Shown here: positions 38,611-47,994 of the stretch, piece by piece
How positions within the stretch are numbered: the stretch's first letter is position 1
How the letters are laid out: the number at the start of each line of letters is the position of its first letter
Assembly (NCBI GenBank): GCA_015066245.1
Contig: SVOS01000006.1
Location: forward strand, 1-64,000
Source of the DNA: Oscillospiraceae bacterium
GTDB lineage: Bacteria; Bacillota; Clostridia; Oscillospirales; Acutalibacteraceae
Direction: 5' to 3'
DNA length: 64,000 bases
Made by a program: the position numbers and the translations under genes
The notes under the pieces: generated by a model
What the model saw: the letters and a program-made list of their open reading frames with translations, nothing else
Database searches by the model: none
Told to the model about the DNA's origin: nothing

Positions 38611-41600
38611 TTTGACACCTCCTCATTATCCATACCAAGTTCTGCGAGAATCTCAGCACGGTCAAGCTTTACGATATGTTTGAATTTATTATTATCTCTG
38701 CCAACACAAACAGTGATAAATGGACAATATTTACAGGGTTCATTTGAGGTGGTTGCAGGCTCAGCGTCGATTTTGCCATTCAAAAGTTCGCGAGCCATCT
38801 CTGCAATGAGCTTATCAATATGACCGAAAATAGCCCCGAATTCCTCAAGGGTAGCAAGATTATCCTTGCCTTTAATGGTACCTTTTGAGCCTATGGATAC
38901 GGGAATATACACACCGTTCATTCCGTTTTCCATTGCGTTGAGTATGCTCAGCTCGTTAAGAAGTATTCCGTTCATTTTAAGTGAGGAATTAAGCTCAGCA
39001 TTTAGGTCCTCGTCAGTACTGTTAATAGCCATTTCAAGGGGAGAAACAAATGCAGGCATATAAAGAACACCCGAAGGAACAATCTCTCCTTTGTACTTTT
39101 CATTACCATTTCGCTTGATTACAGAAAGATACAAAAGCATCTGCAGATTCAGTCCATATAACACGTCAGACAAACTAAACTTTTTGGTACCTGTCTTGTA
39201 ATCTATAATACGGATATAAGATTTTCCGTCTTTCTCAAAAACGTCAGCTCTGTCCACTTTGCCTGTTACAGTAACAGAAAATCCGTCAGATATGTTAAGT
39301 TTATAAGCAGAGATATCCTTACCTATGTCAAGCTCAAAGTCGGCAGGAGTGAACTCACTTTGATTAAGCTCGTCAATAAGATGCTTTACCAAAGTAAAGG
39401 CTGCCTCTTTGACTCCATTAAAAAGATAAATAAATCTCTTTGATTTTTCTGTTAATCCGCCAAAATGTTTGTTGGCATAAGTTTCTGATACATTATTGAT
39501 AACTGATTGGATTTTGTCATCGTCAAGGCTAATAAAATCAGCTTTATTGAAATTTTTAAAGAAATTCTCAAGAATGTAGTGAACAAAAGAACCGTATTCA
39601 AGTGAGTCTATTGAGGCTTTGCGTCTTTCATCAAGCTTAAGTCCGTACTTGCAGAAGTACGCAAACCTGCACTGATGGAACTTCTCAATTTTTGAAGCTG
39701 AGAAATGTATATCCTTGCCAAAAAGCTTTTCTGAAATTTTCTTATTCTCGATTTTGAATCTGTCTTTAGAATTAATGACACTGTCAAGACTTTTAAGCTT
39801 ATGAGAATATTCCGTCTGTTGTGAGAAATAGTCTTTTAGTTTATGTGTCAGAGGGTCTGTGCTTCTTGCTCGCTCGGCATAAAACTCATAAGCAGGCTTT
39901 TTTGCCCAAAGCAAATCCGTTGTGTCATCTGTAGCCCTTGTTCTGTAAATAACGTTGGGAACAATATCTATGAGCTCATTAACAAGGACAGAGTGGCTGA
40001 TTATCTCTCCGTTAAGCTCAGCTGACGGATGTGAAAGATACAGCTTATGAGATGCGCTTGTTAAAGCATAATAAGCAAGATATAGCTCTCTGTCGGCATT
40101 CTGCTGATCATCAGCCTCATCAAGGATCCTGAGTCTGCCAAGCTCGCTTCTTTCGCTGAGAGTAAAGATCCCTGAATTTGACAAAGCCTTGGGAAAGCTA
40201 CCCTCAACCGCACCGATTACAAAAACGGCTTTTCTGCCGCCCAGTCGCAGTCTTTCAATGTCACCCACAGTAACCTGGTCAAGTGCCTTAGGAATAAAGG
40301 AAATGTCAGTCATAGAAAACTGGAGCATCAAAAGCTCGAAATATCGCTTGAGGCTTAATTTTCGGCTACCAATAACATCATTAGTTCTGTCAAGAGTATC
40401 GGAAAAAATCTCCCAGAGTCGGATCTGCTCCTTTGACTCTACAAGCAATTTAAGATCCTCTAACTTTTCGCTGAGGCTGAGGATTTTTCTATCAACACCA
40501 AGAGAAAGCATAAGATTATAAAGCCCCTCAGAAATCTCAGAAGCAGTAGTATTGGAATATTCAGCTTTAAAGTTCACCAAAGGCTCTACTATATGCTTTC
40601 TTACCTTCTCAACACGTTTAAGCACATCAATATCTTCAAAGGTAAATTCATCAGTAAAGCCCCTGGGATTGGACGTAAACTCCTTTGTAAAACCGCTATA
40701 GTTAATTTGCCATGTATATATATAGTTTTCAAACAAAGCTATGTCTTCGGGACTGACGGATGTAAGCTCAGTCTTAAGAAGATTTAGAATATCATCCTTT
40801 TCAAAGCCACCATTAACAGCACCAAAGCAAGCACTGATAAGCTTGATAAGAGGCTTTACGGTAATATCATGGGGTTTGTCTGCAAAATAAGAAATCTCGA
40901 ATTTTTCAAATATATCGGGGATTATACTGCTATATTTGCCCATATCCCTACCTACAACAGCTATATCAGAAAACTTATAGCCGCAGTCAATGATAAGTCT
41001 TCGGATTTCTCGTGCTACAAACTCTATCTCGTCAAAGCGGTTCTTCGCTCTATAAAGAGTGACATTCTCCCCTTTGCCCTCATAGCTCTCTTTATAGGGC
41101 ATAAAGATATTTTCTTCTATATGAGAAAGCTCAGGTGATTTATAAAATTCGTTGTAAGTACAGAGTACCGGCTCAGAAACCATAACGCCTTCGCTCATTG
41201 CGATTCTTTTTAATTTAGCAGCAGTATCGCGAGAAATAGAAAATATACCTTCGTCAGATACACCATCGTAAGAAAGTGTCACAAACATATCTTTACATTG
41301 AGACATAAGTACGGAAATCACTTCGATTTCTGGTGCGGTAAAACTCAGATAGGAATCAATGAAAATATAGTAATTATCAAACAAAGGTCTGATTTTAAGC
41401 ATATCAGCTATAATAGAGAGCTCAGCGTCAGGGTCCTCAAATGACTCACAAAGCAAAGCTTCCATTGCAGCAGACGCAAGATACACATCATTCATCTTAT
41501 TCTTTGTCAGTTCATCAGCATCAGATATTGCCTCAAAAACACTTTCCCGTGTATTACCTGACAAAGCAAGCTCTTTTCGGGCAGCAAGCATAAGCTTTGC

Positions 41601-41948
41601 AAGCTCAACATTTTCTGCCTTTTCCGAATACAAATGAAGGTTGTCTCTAACTTCTTCAAGAGCAATGCTCATAAGCAGAGCTTTAGTGCAATCATCAGCG
41701 GGCGCTTTTCGTATGGCGCCTGTAAACTCAAAAACATAATCACAAAGTCTCGAGAATCCCAGCACCATTACCTTTCGGGAATTCTTGGGGCCCAAAAGAT
41801 TAAGATATGCTTTCTCTGTCTCAAAAGTAACCTGGTCAGGAACAATTACCAGAATCCGCTCCTCACCGCTGTTCACAAGTTCACATACCTTTTTATCTAC
41901 ATAAGTGGTTTTTCCGCTTTTGCTTCTGCCAAATAATAAATTAAGCAT
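38607..41948 (-). CDS. addB: ATP-dependent nuclease subunit B
   Basis: A 1113-residue partner of AddA. Walker A is FGRSKSGKTTYV at the N-terminus. The C-terminal nuclease has IRIIDYKTGTKKFSL. The iron-sulfur cluster cysteines are visible as one in FHQCRFAYFCKYG and three in EPCKYCPFITVC near the C-terminus, as expected for AddB. The longest frame starts at an upstream ATG, but the ATG at 41948 gives the conserved MLNLLFGRS start and GGAAG lies 7 bases before it. It lies 55 bp after spoIIR with no terminator between. Confidence 0.96.
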   Translation of the reverse strand: MLNLLFGRSKSGKTTYVDKKVCELVNSGEERILVIVPDQVTFETEKAYLNLLGPKNSRKVMVLGFSRLCDYVFEFTGAIRKAPADDCTKALLMSIALEEVRDNLHLYSEKAENVELAKLMLAARKELALSGNTRESVFEAISDADELTKNKMNDVYLASAAMEALLCESFEDPDAELSIIADMLKIRPLFDNYYIFIDSYLSFTAPEIEVISVLMSQCKDMFVTLSYDGVSDEGIFSISRDTAAKLKRIAMSEGVMVSEPVLCTYNEFYKSPELSHIEENIFMPYKESYEGKGENVTLYRAKNRFDEIEFVAREIRRLIIDCGYKFSDIAVVGRDMGKYSSIIPDIFEKFEISYFADKPHDITVKPLIKLISACFGAVNGGFEKDDILNLLKTELTSVSPEDIALFENYIYTWQINYSGFTKEFTSNPRGFTDEFTFEDIDVLKRVEKVRKHIVEPLVNFKAEYSNTTASEISEGLYNLMLSLGVDRKILSLSEKLEDLKLLVESKEQIRLWEIFSDTLDRTNDVIGSRKLSLKRYFELLMLQFSMTDISFIPKALDQVTVGDIERLRLGGRKAVFVIGAVEGSFPKALSNSGIFTLSERSELGRLRILDEADDQQNADRELYLAYYALTSASHKLYLSHPSAELNGEIISHSVLVNELIDIVPNVIYRTRATDDTTDLLWAKKPAYEFYAERARSTDPLTHKLKDYFSQQTEYSHKLKSLDSVINSKDRFKIENKKISEKLFGKDIHFSASKIEKFHQCRFAYFCKYGLKLDERRKASIDSLEYGSFVHYILENFFKNFNKADFISLDDDKIQSVINNVSETYANKHFGGLTEKSKRFIYLFNGVKEAAFTLVKHLIDELNQSEFTPADFELDIGKDISAYKLNISDGFSVTVTGKVDRADVFEKDGKSYIRIIDYKTGTKKFSLSDVLYGLNLQMLLYLSVIKRNGNEKYKGEIVPSGVLYMPAFVSPLEMAINSTDEDLNAELNSSLKMNGILLNELSILNAMENGMNGVYIPVSIGSKGTIKGKDNLATLEEFGAIFGHIDKLIAEMARELLNGKIDAEPATTSNEPCKYCPFITVCVGRDNNKFKHIVKLDRAEILAELGMDNEEVSK

Positions 41949-42003
41949 CCTTCCACTTCCTTTCATTTGTATTCTAACAAAGTCAATGTCCCATTTTCAG
42001 TGC

Positions 42004-42600
42004 TTATCTGAACCAACTGCAAAAATAATCAAAATATTCAAGTATTTTAAACCTGAACTGATACTTTTCACTGTCGCTTACAACCTCATATTCGCTATTC
42101 TCAAGCTTATTTTCAAGATTATTTTTATCACTTGATGTATAGAGGCACAAAGACGGGTACATCACACACCACCAGTTTTTACCTTTACCGCTGCCGATTT
42201 TTACACGCAAAGCCGTATAGTTACCGCTGGGCATTGTTATATCACCATAATATCTTGTGTTAAAATCCATATTTGTGACTTCTGCACTTACAGAAGAGCT
42301 ATCTCCGTTTGCCCTGAGGGTTGATTCTGCTACTTTGATAATCGAAGGGATATTATTCTCTGTAAGAACTATAGCCTCTTCTTTACTGTCAACGTTATCA
42401 TATAGCGAATCTGTAAATTTAAGAATTGCATCCCTTACTTTGAGCTTGAGGTTCTGGTCATATTCCGAATCAGAATCTGCAAGTATGTGGATTCGTAAGA
42501 CCTCGCTATTAATATCTCTGCACCTTTTCTCAAAGGGCAAAAAAGAAATAAGAGTTGTCAGCAAAAGACCTGTCACAATGGACTTAAATAGTATTTTCAT
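42004..42600 (-). CDS. spoIIR: Stage II sporulation protein R
   Basis: A 198-residue secreted signalling protein made in the forespore that activates SpoIIGA across the septum. It has an N-terminal membrane/signal segment (LFKSIVTGLLLTTLISFLPF) and the conserved VLRIHILADSDSEYDQNLKLKVRDAIL, then GKGKNWWCVMYPSLCLY. The ATG at 42600 is used; a TTG two codons earlier is equally well placed relative to GAGG. Both sites lie in or next to the ispE terminator hairpin, which may hide the ribosome binding site. Confidence 0.94.
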   Translation of the reverse strand: MKILFKSIVTGLLLTTLISFLPFEKRCRDINSEVLRIHILADSDSEYDQNLKLKVRDAILKFTDSLYDNVDSKEEAIVLTENNIPSIIKVAESTLRANGDSSSVSAEVTNMDFNTRYYGDITMPSGNYTALRVKIGSGKGKNWWCVMYPSLCLYTSSDKNNLENKLENSEYEVVSDSEKYQFRFKILEYFDYFCSWFR

Positions 42601-42604
42601 TCTC

Positions 42605-42651
42605 AAAAACCTGCCTCAATCAGTATTTGCTCTGATTATTGGCAGGTTTTT
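42605..42651 (-). terminator. Terminator-like hairpin between ispE and spoIIR
   Basis: An 11-bp outer stem (AAAAACCTGCC/GGCAGGTTTTT) and an inner 6-bp stem (AATCAG/CTGATT) lie directly after the ispE stop. The minus-strand T-run TTTTTGAG runs into the spoIIR start region. The 3' arm contains the spoIIR Shine-Dalgarno-like GAGG-CAGG. Confidence 0.78.
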
Positions 42652-42661
42652 CCTTTTATAT

Positions 42662-43546
42662 TCAAAGAATAGCCGCACCTGTCTTTGATGGTTTGGTTAC
42701 AAACACCTTTGAATAAATCTCATTTAATTTTTCAGCACATTTCAGGGCTTTTCTCTCGCTGGAGAACACACCAAAAACTGCAGAGCCAGAGCCGCTCATA
42801 GCCGCTCCCAAGGCCTTGCATTTATACATTAAGGATTTGATTTCATTGATATCCGAAAGGTTCAGAACTTCCTCGAAATCATTGTGAAAAGCACTGCATA
42901 TACCTGATAAATCACCGCTATAAATAAGGGTTTTCATAAACTCCGTGTAATTGAACTTTTGTCCCTGTCGCTGGTCTGCAAGGGCGTAAGCCTCTTTGGT
43001 GGATACGCTGACCTCGGGCTTAACAATAACAATATGACACTTGGGCATAGAACGGATTTTGTGCAGAGTTGTACCTGTGCCTGTTGCGAGCTGAGTACCG
43101 CCAACAATACAAAATGGAATATCAGCCCCAACCTTCGCTCCAATTTCACAAAGCTCCTTATCACCAAGATGCGAGTCAAAAGCAAGGTTAAGAAGTCGCA
43201 GAGTAGCCGCACCATCGCTGCTGCCGCCCGCAAGCCCTGCCTCTGAGGGGATAACCTTGTCAATATGAAGGTGGATTCCGGTATTCTCAATGCCTGTAGA
43301 CTTAAAGAAAGCGTCAGCAACTTTGTAAACTATGTTTCGACTGTCGCAGGGTATGCTATGGTCGTTGCAAGAAATCTTGATTTCCCCTATATCCTCGGTC
43401 TTTGTAAGAGAAACCTCATCACAAAGCTCCACAGACTGCATTATCATTGAAACATCGTGATATCCGTCGGGACGTTTTCCAAGGATGTCAAGAGTAAGGT
43501 TGATTTTTGCAGGTGCACTTGCTTTATATGTCATATCAAAGCTCAT
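42662..43546 (-). CDS. ispE: 4-diphosphocytidyl-2-C-methyl-D-erythritol kinase
   Basis: A 294-residue GHMP kinase of the MEP isoprenoid pathway. The N-terminus carries ASAPAKINLTLDILGKRPDGYHDVSMIMQ, the ATP-binding glycine motif is PSEAGLAGGSSDGAATLRLL, and the C-terminal motif is ALGAAMSGSGSAVFGVF. Undecaprenyl phosphate made from this pathway supports the sugar transferase genes upstream. The ATG at 43546 overlaps the aminotransferase end by 11 bp with GAGG nine bases before it; a second in-frame ATG lies four codons downstream. Confidence 0.95.
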   Translation of the reverse strand: MSFDMTYKASAPAKINLTLDILGKRPDGYHDVSMIMQSVELCDEVSLTKTEDIGEIKISCNDHSIPCDSRNIVYKVADAFFKSTGIENTGIHLHIDKVIPSEAGLAGGSSDGAATLRLLNLAFDSHLGDKELCEIGAKVGADIPFCIVGGTQLATGTGTTLHKIRSMPKCHIVIVKPEVSVSTKEAYALADQRQGQKFNYTEFMKTLIYSGDLSGICSAFHNDFEEVLNLSDINEIKSLMYKCKALGAAMSGSGSAVFGVFSSERKALKCAEKLNEIYSKVFVTKPSKTGAAIL

Positions 43547-44699
43547 TTATAAATTCCTCAATTCGTTTGAGTGCTTCCTTAAGATGACTTAAGGAATAAG
43601 AATAAGAAACACGCACAAAACCTTCGCCACACTGACCAAATGCATCGCCGGGCACAATGGCAACTCCCTTACTTCTTAAGAGTCTGGTACAGAATTCTTC
43701 AGAAGTAAGGCCAGTGGACTTTATACAAGGGAAGCAATAGAAAGCACCATTGGGCTCAAAACAAGTAAGCCCCAGTCTGTTGAAACTTCCAACAACCAGT
43801 CTGCGACGCATATCATACTCACTTCTCATGTGTTCGATATCCTTATCACCGTTGCTGAGAGCCTCGATTGCAGCGTACTGAGCTACAGTAGGTGCAGACA
43901 TAATGCAAAACTGATGAAGTTTCGTCATCATTCCTATAATCTCCTCAGGACCCATTGCATAGCCAAGACGCCAACCGGTCATAGCAAAAGCCTTTGAAAA
44001 TCCGTTGATAACAACAGTACGCTCTCGCATTCCGGGCAAAGTAGCAATAGAAACATGCTTGCCGCTATATGTAAGCTCTGAGTAAATCTCATCAGAAATA
44101 ACAAGCAAATCGTGCCTAATGATCACTTCTGACAAAGCCTCAAGGTCTTCTTTGCGCATTATTGCACCTGTAGGATTGTTGGGATAAGAAAGGATAAGCA
44201 ACTTACTTTTATCTGTAATTGATGCCTCAAGCTCTTCGGGCATAAGTCTGAACTGGTTTTCTTCTTTTGTATTGATAATTACAGGCACAGCACCGCTCAT
44301 CTCGGTCAAAGGCTCATAGCATACAAAAGAAGGCTGATGAACAAGCACCTCATCTCCGGGATTAACCATACAGCGGATAGCTACGTCCAAAGCTTCGCTG
44401 CCGCCTACAGTTACAAGTATTTCAGAATCCGGGTTATAATCAAGGCTATATTTACGGGACACAAAGCCGCTTATTTCCTGACAAAGCTTTTTGAAACCGC
44501 GGTTGGGTGTATACCAGGTTTTGCCGCTCTCTAAAGAGTCAATACCTGCTTTTCTTACGTGCCACGGTGTTCTGAAGTCAGGCTCACCGATTGAAAGGGA
44601 TATTACATCATCCATTTCATTAACTATATCAAAGAAACGTCTGATGCCCGAAGGCTTTACGTTTACAATGGTTTTATTTAAATATTTATTGTAATCCAT
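43536..44699 (-). CDS. Class I/II PLP-dependent aminotransferase
   Basis: A 387-residue fold-type I aminotransferase. Key parts: ISLSIGEPDFRTPWHVRKAGIDSL, SYPNNPTGA, VISDEIYSELTY, the PLP lysine in NGFSKAFAMTGWRLGYAMGP and the C-terminal VRVSYSYSLSHL. The subgroup resembles aspartate/aromatic aminotransferases such as PatA; the substrate is not resolved from sequence. The ATG overlaps the lrp stop by one base, and the Lrp-aminotransferase pair is common in Firmicutes, suggesting amino-acid-responsive control. Confidence 0.9.
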   Translation of the reverse strand: MDYNKYLNKTIVNVKPSGIRRFFDIVNEMDDVISLSIGEPDFRTPWHVRKAGIDSLESGKTWYTPNRGFKKLCQEISGFVSRKYSLDYNPDSEILVTVGGSEALDVAIRCMVNPGDEVLVHQPSFVCYEPLTEMSGAVPVIINTKEENQFRLMPEELEASITDKSKLLILSYPNNPTGAIMRKEDLEALSEVIIRHDLLVISDEIYSELTYSGKHVSIATLPGMRERTVVINGFSKAFAMTGWRLGYAMGPEEIIGMMTKLHQFCIMSAPTVAQYAAIEALSNGDKDIEHMRSEYDMRRRLVVGSFNRLGLTCFEPNGAFYCFPCIKSTGLTSEEFCTRLLRSKGVAIVPGDAFGQCGEGFVRVSYSYSLSHLKEALKRIEEFINEL

Positions 44700-45175
44700 C
44701 AGAACTGCATACACCTTTCGTCACCGGGAATCTCGGAAAGAACAAGACCCTCATCTTTATATCTCTTGAGAATAAAGTGTGTGGCTGTGGCAAGAACACC
44801 ATCAAGAGCAGAAAGCTTGCGTGTAACAAAGGAAGAAACATCCTGAATAGTCTCGCCCTTAACAATTACTGCAAGGTCGTATGTACCTGCCATAAGATAA
44901 AGAGAAGAAACTTCCTCGAAGGACATAATTCTCTCAGCGATTTCGTCAAAGCCCTTGTCCTTAATGGGAGTAACCTTAAGCTCGATATAAGCAGTAACAC
45001 CGGAGTCTTTTACTTTTTCCCAATTAATTGCGGCTTTGTAGCCTTTAATTATTCCCTGCTTTTCATATTCATTGATTTTAAGGCTTACGCTTTCTTCAGA
45101 ATCACCTGTAAGCAGTGCAAGCTCCTTAACTGTATAGGAAGAATTTTCCGAAAGAAGTCTGAGTAATTTTTCCAT
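44699..45175 (-). CDS. Lrp/AsnC-family transcription regulator
   Basis: A 158-residue regulator with an N-terminal winged helix (MEKLLRLLSENSSYTVKELALLTGDSEESVSLKINEYEKQGIIKGYKA) and a C-terminal RAM/ligand domain (VTAYIELKV, FEEVSSLYLMAGTYDLAVIVKG). AAGGAG lies 7 bases before the ATG at 45175; the longer frame is less likely. It is joined to the downstream aminotransferase and probably regulates it in response to an amino acid. Confidence 0.93.
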   Translation of the reverse strand: MEKLLRLLSENSSYTVKELALLTGDSEESVSLKINEYEKQGIIKGYKAAINWEKVKDSGVTAYIELKVTPIKDKGFDEIAERIMSFEEVSSLYLMAGTYDLAVIVKGETIQDVSSFVTRKLSALDGVLATATHFILKRYKDEGLVLSEIPGDERCMQF

Positions 45176-45195
45176 AATTAATCTCCTTATCAAAA

Positions 45196-45687
45196 TTATA
45201 AATTAACCGTTGCAGCAGATTTAATACCATCTAAATTAAGCATATTTACACAGGCACACACTGCAACACAAAAAAGGTCTTTTGAAGAATCAAAAATCTC
45301 AAGAGTAAGAGCCAAATCACTTGAGGCTCTGCTTATGCTCTGAATCATAACAACACTTTTATCATTATTAATGATTTCAAAGGATAAACCATCCGAGCTT
45401 TTTAAAATATTCCAATCAACACCGTAAAATTTATAATCGGTGTTTTTGTATCCGTTAATAAACAGAGAAAAATGCTCTGAGGGGGTGCTGATATTACAAA
45501 TAGTAAAAAAGCTGAAGGGTGCAAAAATCACCTTAAGCAATGTATCACCCTTTGTATTAATCAAAGCCATTCTATCAACACAAGCACCCTTTTTGCCACA
45601 GATTTTGTAAATATCTCTGCCGCATTCATCGGACACTACAAATCGTGAAGATTCATCAGATTTATCACGTCTAAGAAAAAGCTTCAT
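45196..45687 (-). CDS. Tubby-C-terminal-like (LURP-one-related) domain protein
   Basis: A 163-residue protein starting MKLFLRRDKSDESSRFVVSDECGRDIYKICGKKGACVDRMALINTKGDTLLKV. The alternating short beta segments, with NTKGDTLLKVIFAPFSFF and NGYKNTDYKFYGVDW, resemble the LURP-one/tubby-C-terminal-like fold. The family in bacteria has no firm function. AAGGTG lies 6 bases before the ATG at 45687. It lies between the O-antigen-ligase-like gene and lrp in one transcription unit. The family call is by pattern recall, with no strong catalytic signature to confirm it. Confidence 0.6.
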   Translation of the reverse strand: MKLFLRRDKSDESSRFVVSDECGRDIYKICGKKGACVDRMALINTKGDTLLKVIFAPFSFFTICNISTPSEHFSLFINGYKNTDYKFYGVDWNILKSSDGLSFEIINNDKSVVMIQSISRASSDLALTLEIFDSSKDLFCVAVCACVNMLNLDGIKSAATVNL

Positions 45688-45702
45688 AAAATACACCTTA
45701 AT

Positions 45703-47142
45703 TCAGAATAAAGTTTTTGGTAATCTGAGTTTATGTATAGTAACTTCTCCTCTGTTATTATATCCTGTTTCAATTGCAAAACACGAGATATATCCTAAAA
45801 CAAGCCAGAAAAATATTATAAAAAACGAGTCTGTAAACAAAAATGTACGCTCAACAAAGGCATAAACAAGATAAGAGCCGAAAAGCGCCAGCAAACATGG
45901 ATATACAGAGTAATTCATGATTTGTCTTTGAACAAACCACACAGGCAAGGACATACGCCCGATAAACCTCACCAAGAAAACCATAAATAACGCAAATCCA
46001 ACAACGCCAGCAGTGACAAAAACAGAATAATAGCCGTTATGCATATCTGCAATGAGTATATTTGTGAAATAATCGGTAGTGAAATAGCTTCTGTCTCCTG
46101 AAACCTCAACAATAAGTCTGTAGAGGTCGCCTTTACCTGCACCGAAAACAGGATATTTGCAGAAAATCTTAAATCCTGCATCCCACAAGCTAATGCGGCT
46201 GTTAAATCCCGAGTCGCTCACAAAGCTAAAGAAAGAACCTTGGGTCAGCTTGCTGATATCTGATTTTGAAAGCTCACCGTCAGGAGTAGTGGCAGCAGCA
46301 ACGCCAAGCCTGAATACTCCTCTTATAAACATAAGAAGATACAGAAGAAGTACGCCTACCGCCAACAATGCAATAAATCTGACTATAACTTTAATTGGAG
46401 TAAGCTCATCAACCAACGACAAAAGTTTCATAAAAACAAGTATCGCAATATAAGCACCCAACAGAAGTATGCTGCCGTTAGAATCGGAAAGAATCAAAAC
46501 GGTAAGATTCAATATGGCACAGGTAGCAACCCAGATGGTGCTTACTCTCTTTTGTCCCGAGCGATGTGTAAAGTCAGGCTTAGTCAGCATATGACAGAAA
46601 ATAACCGCAATTGAAGCAATAAACCCCTGAAAATTCGGATTCATATATACACCGGTAAATGTACCGCTGTAAAACACTTGAGGGTAGCCCATAAACATAA
46701 GAATAAGGCCCACCACTGCAGCTACAGTTGAAATATACACAAAGAAACGTACAAAAAGATACATTTCAAATCTGTATAGAAAACCTCGCTCTGCGTGCAT
46801 ACCATAAAAAAGCACAAAACAAATAAAGGTTTGCAAAAGCAAGAATACGTTAAAACCCAGTGCATACATATCAGCGCTGATATGAGTAAGAATTGTAAAC
46901 AAAAAGGAAAGCAAAAACGCTCCAAGCCAGAATCCGTATACAATTCTTGTATGACTGCGGTTATGTATTATTGAAAACACAGCAACAACAGTACCCCATA
47001 AGGTAAGGACAAGTACAGCTAAACGCATATAACTGTTATTACTGAAATTTGTAAGCATATACATAAAGTATGCACAAAGATAGCAAAGCCTGAAAAGCGA
47101 TGTATCAAGCACTACTTTCTTAATAGTTTTGAGTATAGCCAT
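45703..47142 (-). CDS. O-antigen ligase/polymerase-like membrane protein
   Basis: A 479-residue protein with about 12 hydrophobic segments and the Wzy/WaaL-type periplasmic loop (FNSRISLWDAGFKIFCKYPVFGAGKGDLYRLIVE followed by DMHNGYYSVFVTAGVVGFALFMVF). The PNFQGFIASIAVIF and HNGYYSVFV motifs are typical. It would polymerise or ligate undecaprenyl-linked repeat units of a surface polysaccharide. It lies 8 bp after the sugar transferase that would start such units. Confidence 0.85.
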   Translation of the reverse strand: MAILKTIKKVVLDTSLFRLCYLCAYFMYMLTNFSNNSYMRLAVLVLTLWGTVVAVFSIIHNRSHTRIVYGFWLGAFLLSFLFTILTHISADMYALGFNVFLLLQTFICFVLFYGMHAERGFLYRFEMYLFVRFFVYISTVAAVVGLILMFMGYPQVFYSGTFTGVYMNPNFQGFIASIAVIFCHMLTKPDFTHRSGQKRVSTIWVATCAILNLTVLILSDSNGSILLLGAYIAILVFMKLLSLVDELTPIKVIVRFIALLAVGVLLLYLLMFIRGVFRLGVAAATTPDGELSKSDISKLTQGSFFSFVSDSGFNSRISLWDAGFKIFCKYPVFGAGKGDLYRLIVEVSGDRSYFTTDYFTNILIADMHNGYYSVFVTAGVVGFALFMVFLVRFIGRMSLPVWFVQRQIMNYSVYPCLLALFGSYLVYAFVERTFLFTDSFFIIFFWLVLGYISCFAIETGYNNRGEVTIHKLRLPKTLF

Positions 47143-47149
47143 CTTTACC

Positions 47150-47839
47150 TCACGAAGTGAAAACCTCTGCTACAGTTTTAAAAATAAGTCTGAAGTCTGA
47201 TTTAAAAGAAAATTTTTCTATATATTCAAGGTTATACTTCATTTTTTCAGGAAGGATAACCTCAATATACGCTTTATCAACATCGTCAGCTTTTTCAAGA
47301 AGTGCAGCCTCGTCTTTGAATTTGATGCTTGCTAGAGATGTAACACCTGCCGGAAGAAGCAATGTTGCCATCATGGCATTGGTGTATTTTGTAGTAAATT
47401 TCGGTACCTCGGGACGCGTACCGACTATACTCATCTTACCTGAAAGCACATGAAAAATCTGAGGAAGCTCGTCAAGTCGGAATTTTCTTAAAAAACCACC
47501 TATTTTGGTAATTCTGCTATCCTCGCCTACTGTGAGCAGCTCGCCTTTTGCATCGGCATCGGTTCGCATGGTTCTGAACTTCCAGATGCGAAACTTGCGG
47601 TTAAAGGTGGTAACGCGTTCCTGCTTATAAATAACCGGGCCTTTTGATGTAAATTTAATCATAATTGCTATTACTGCCATAGGCAGCAAAAGAAACAATA
47701 TCATAAATATTGCCACAGTGACATCAAAAACCCTCTTGAGTACAAGGCTTGCAGATTTTGTTTTGAGTATATCATAATAAGCTTTTACCTCAGCACATTG
47801 AAACTCCTTCGGGAGCTTGCTGTATTCAGGCATTCTCAT
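47150..47839 (-). CDS. Undecaprenyl-phosphate sugar-1-phosphate transferase
   Basis: A 229-residue enzyme of the polyprenyl glycosylphosphotransferase family (WcaJ/PglC-like catalytic domain). It has one membrane segment (VLKRVFDVTVAIFMILFLLLPMAVIAIMIKF), then KGPVIYKQERVTTFNRKFRIWKFRTMRTDAD and RKFRLDELPQIFHVLSGKMSIVGTRPE, the conserved catalytic block. Without the large N-terminal domain of the long members, it transfers a sugar phosphate onto undecaprenyl phosphate to begin glycan assembly. GGAGG lies 7 bases before ATG 47839. It is the first gene of its unit. Confidence 0.93.
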   Translation of the reverse strand: MRMPEYSKLPKEFQCAEVKAYYDILKTKSASLVLKRVFDVTVAIFMILFLLLPMAVIAIMIKFTSKGPVIYKQERVTTFNRKFRIWKFRTMRTDADAKGELLTVGEDSRITKIGGFLRKFRLDELPQIFHVLSGKMSIVGTRPEVPKFTTKYTNAMMATLLLPAGVTSLASIKFKDEAALLEKADDVDKAYIEVILPEKMKYNLEYIEKFSFKSDFRLIFKTVAEVFTS

Positions 47840-47880
47840 AAACTAACCTCCAAATGAGACGGACATATATATTCTATGAT

Positions 47881-47909
47881 ATTATACTACAAAAGCATAT
47901 AAATTTCAA
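47881..47909 (-). promoter_or_regulatory. Sigma-A-type promoter of the sugar transferase unit
   Basis: On the minus strand TTGAAA and a perfect TATAAT are separated by 17 bp, about 42 bp before the start codon. It lies in the divergent region shared with the acyltransferase. Confidence 0.83.
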
Positions 47910-47945
47910 CCTCTACATTTAATGGTTACAAAATAGATATTTATG

Positions 47946-47974
47946 TTGATATATTCTCTCAGATAAAGTAAAAT
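47946..47974 (+). promoter_or_regulatory. Sigma-A-type promoter of the acyltransferase gene
   Basis: TTGATA and TAAAAT are separated by 17 bp. A 7-bp inverted repeat (AGATAAA at 47961-47967 and TTTATCT at 47974-47980) overlaps the -10 element and could be an operator. Confidence 0.8.
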
Positions 47975-47994
47975 TTATCTGAAGGAGTGATAAG

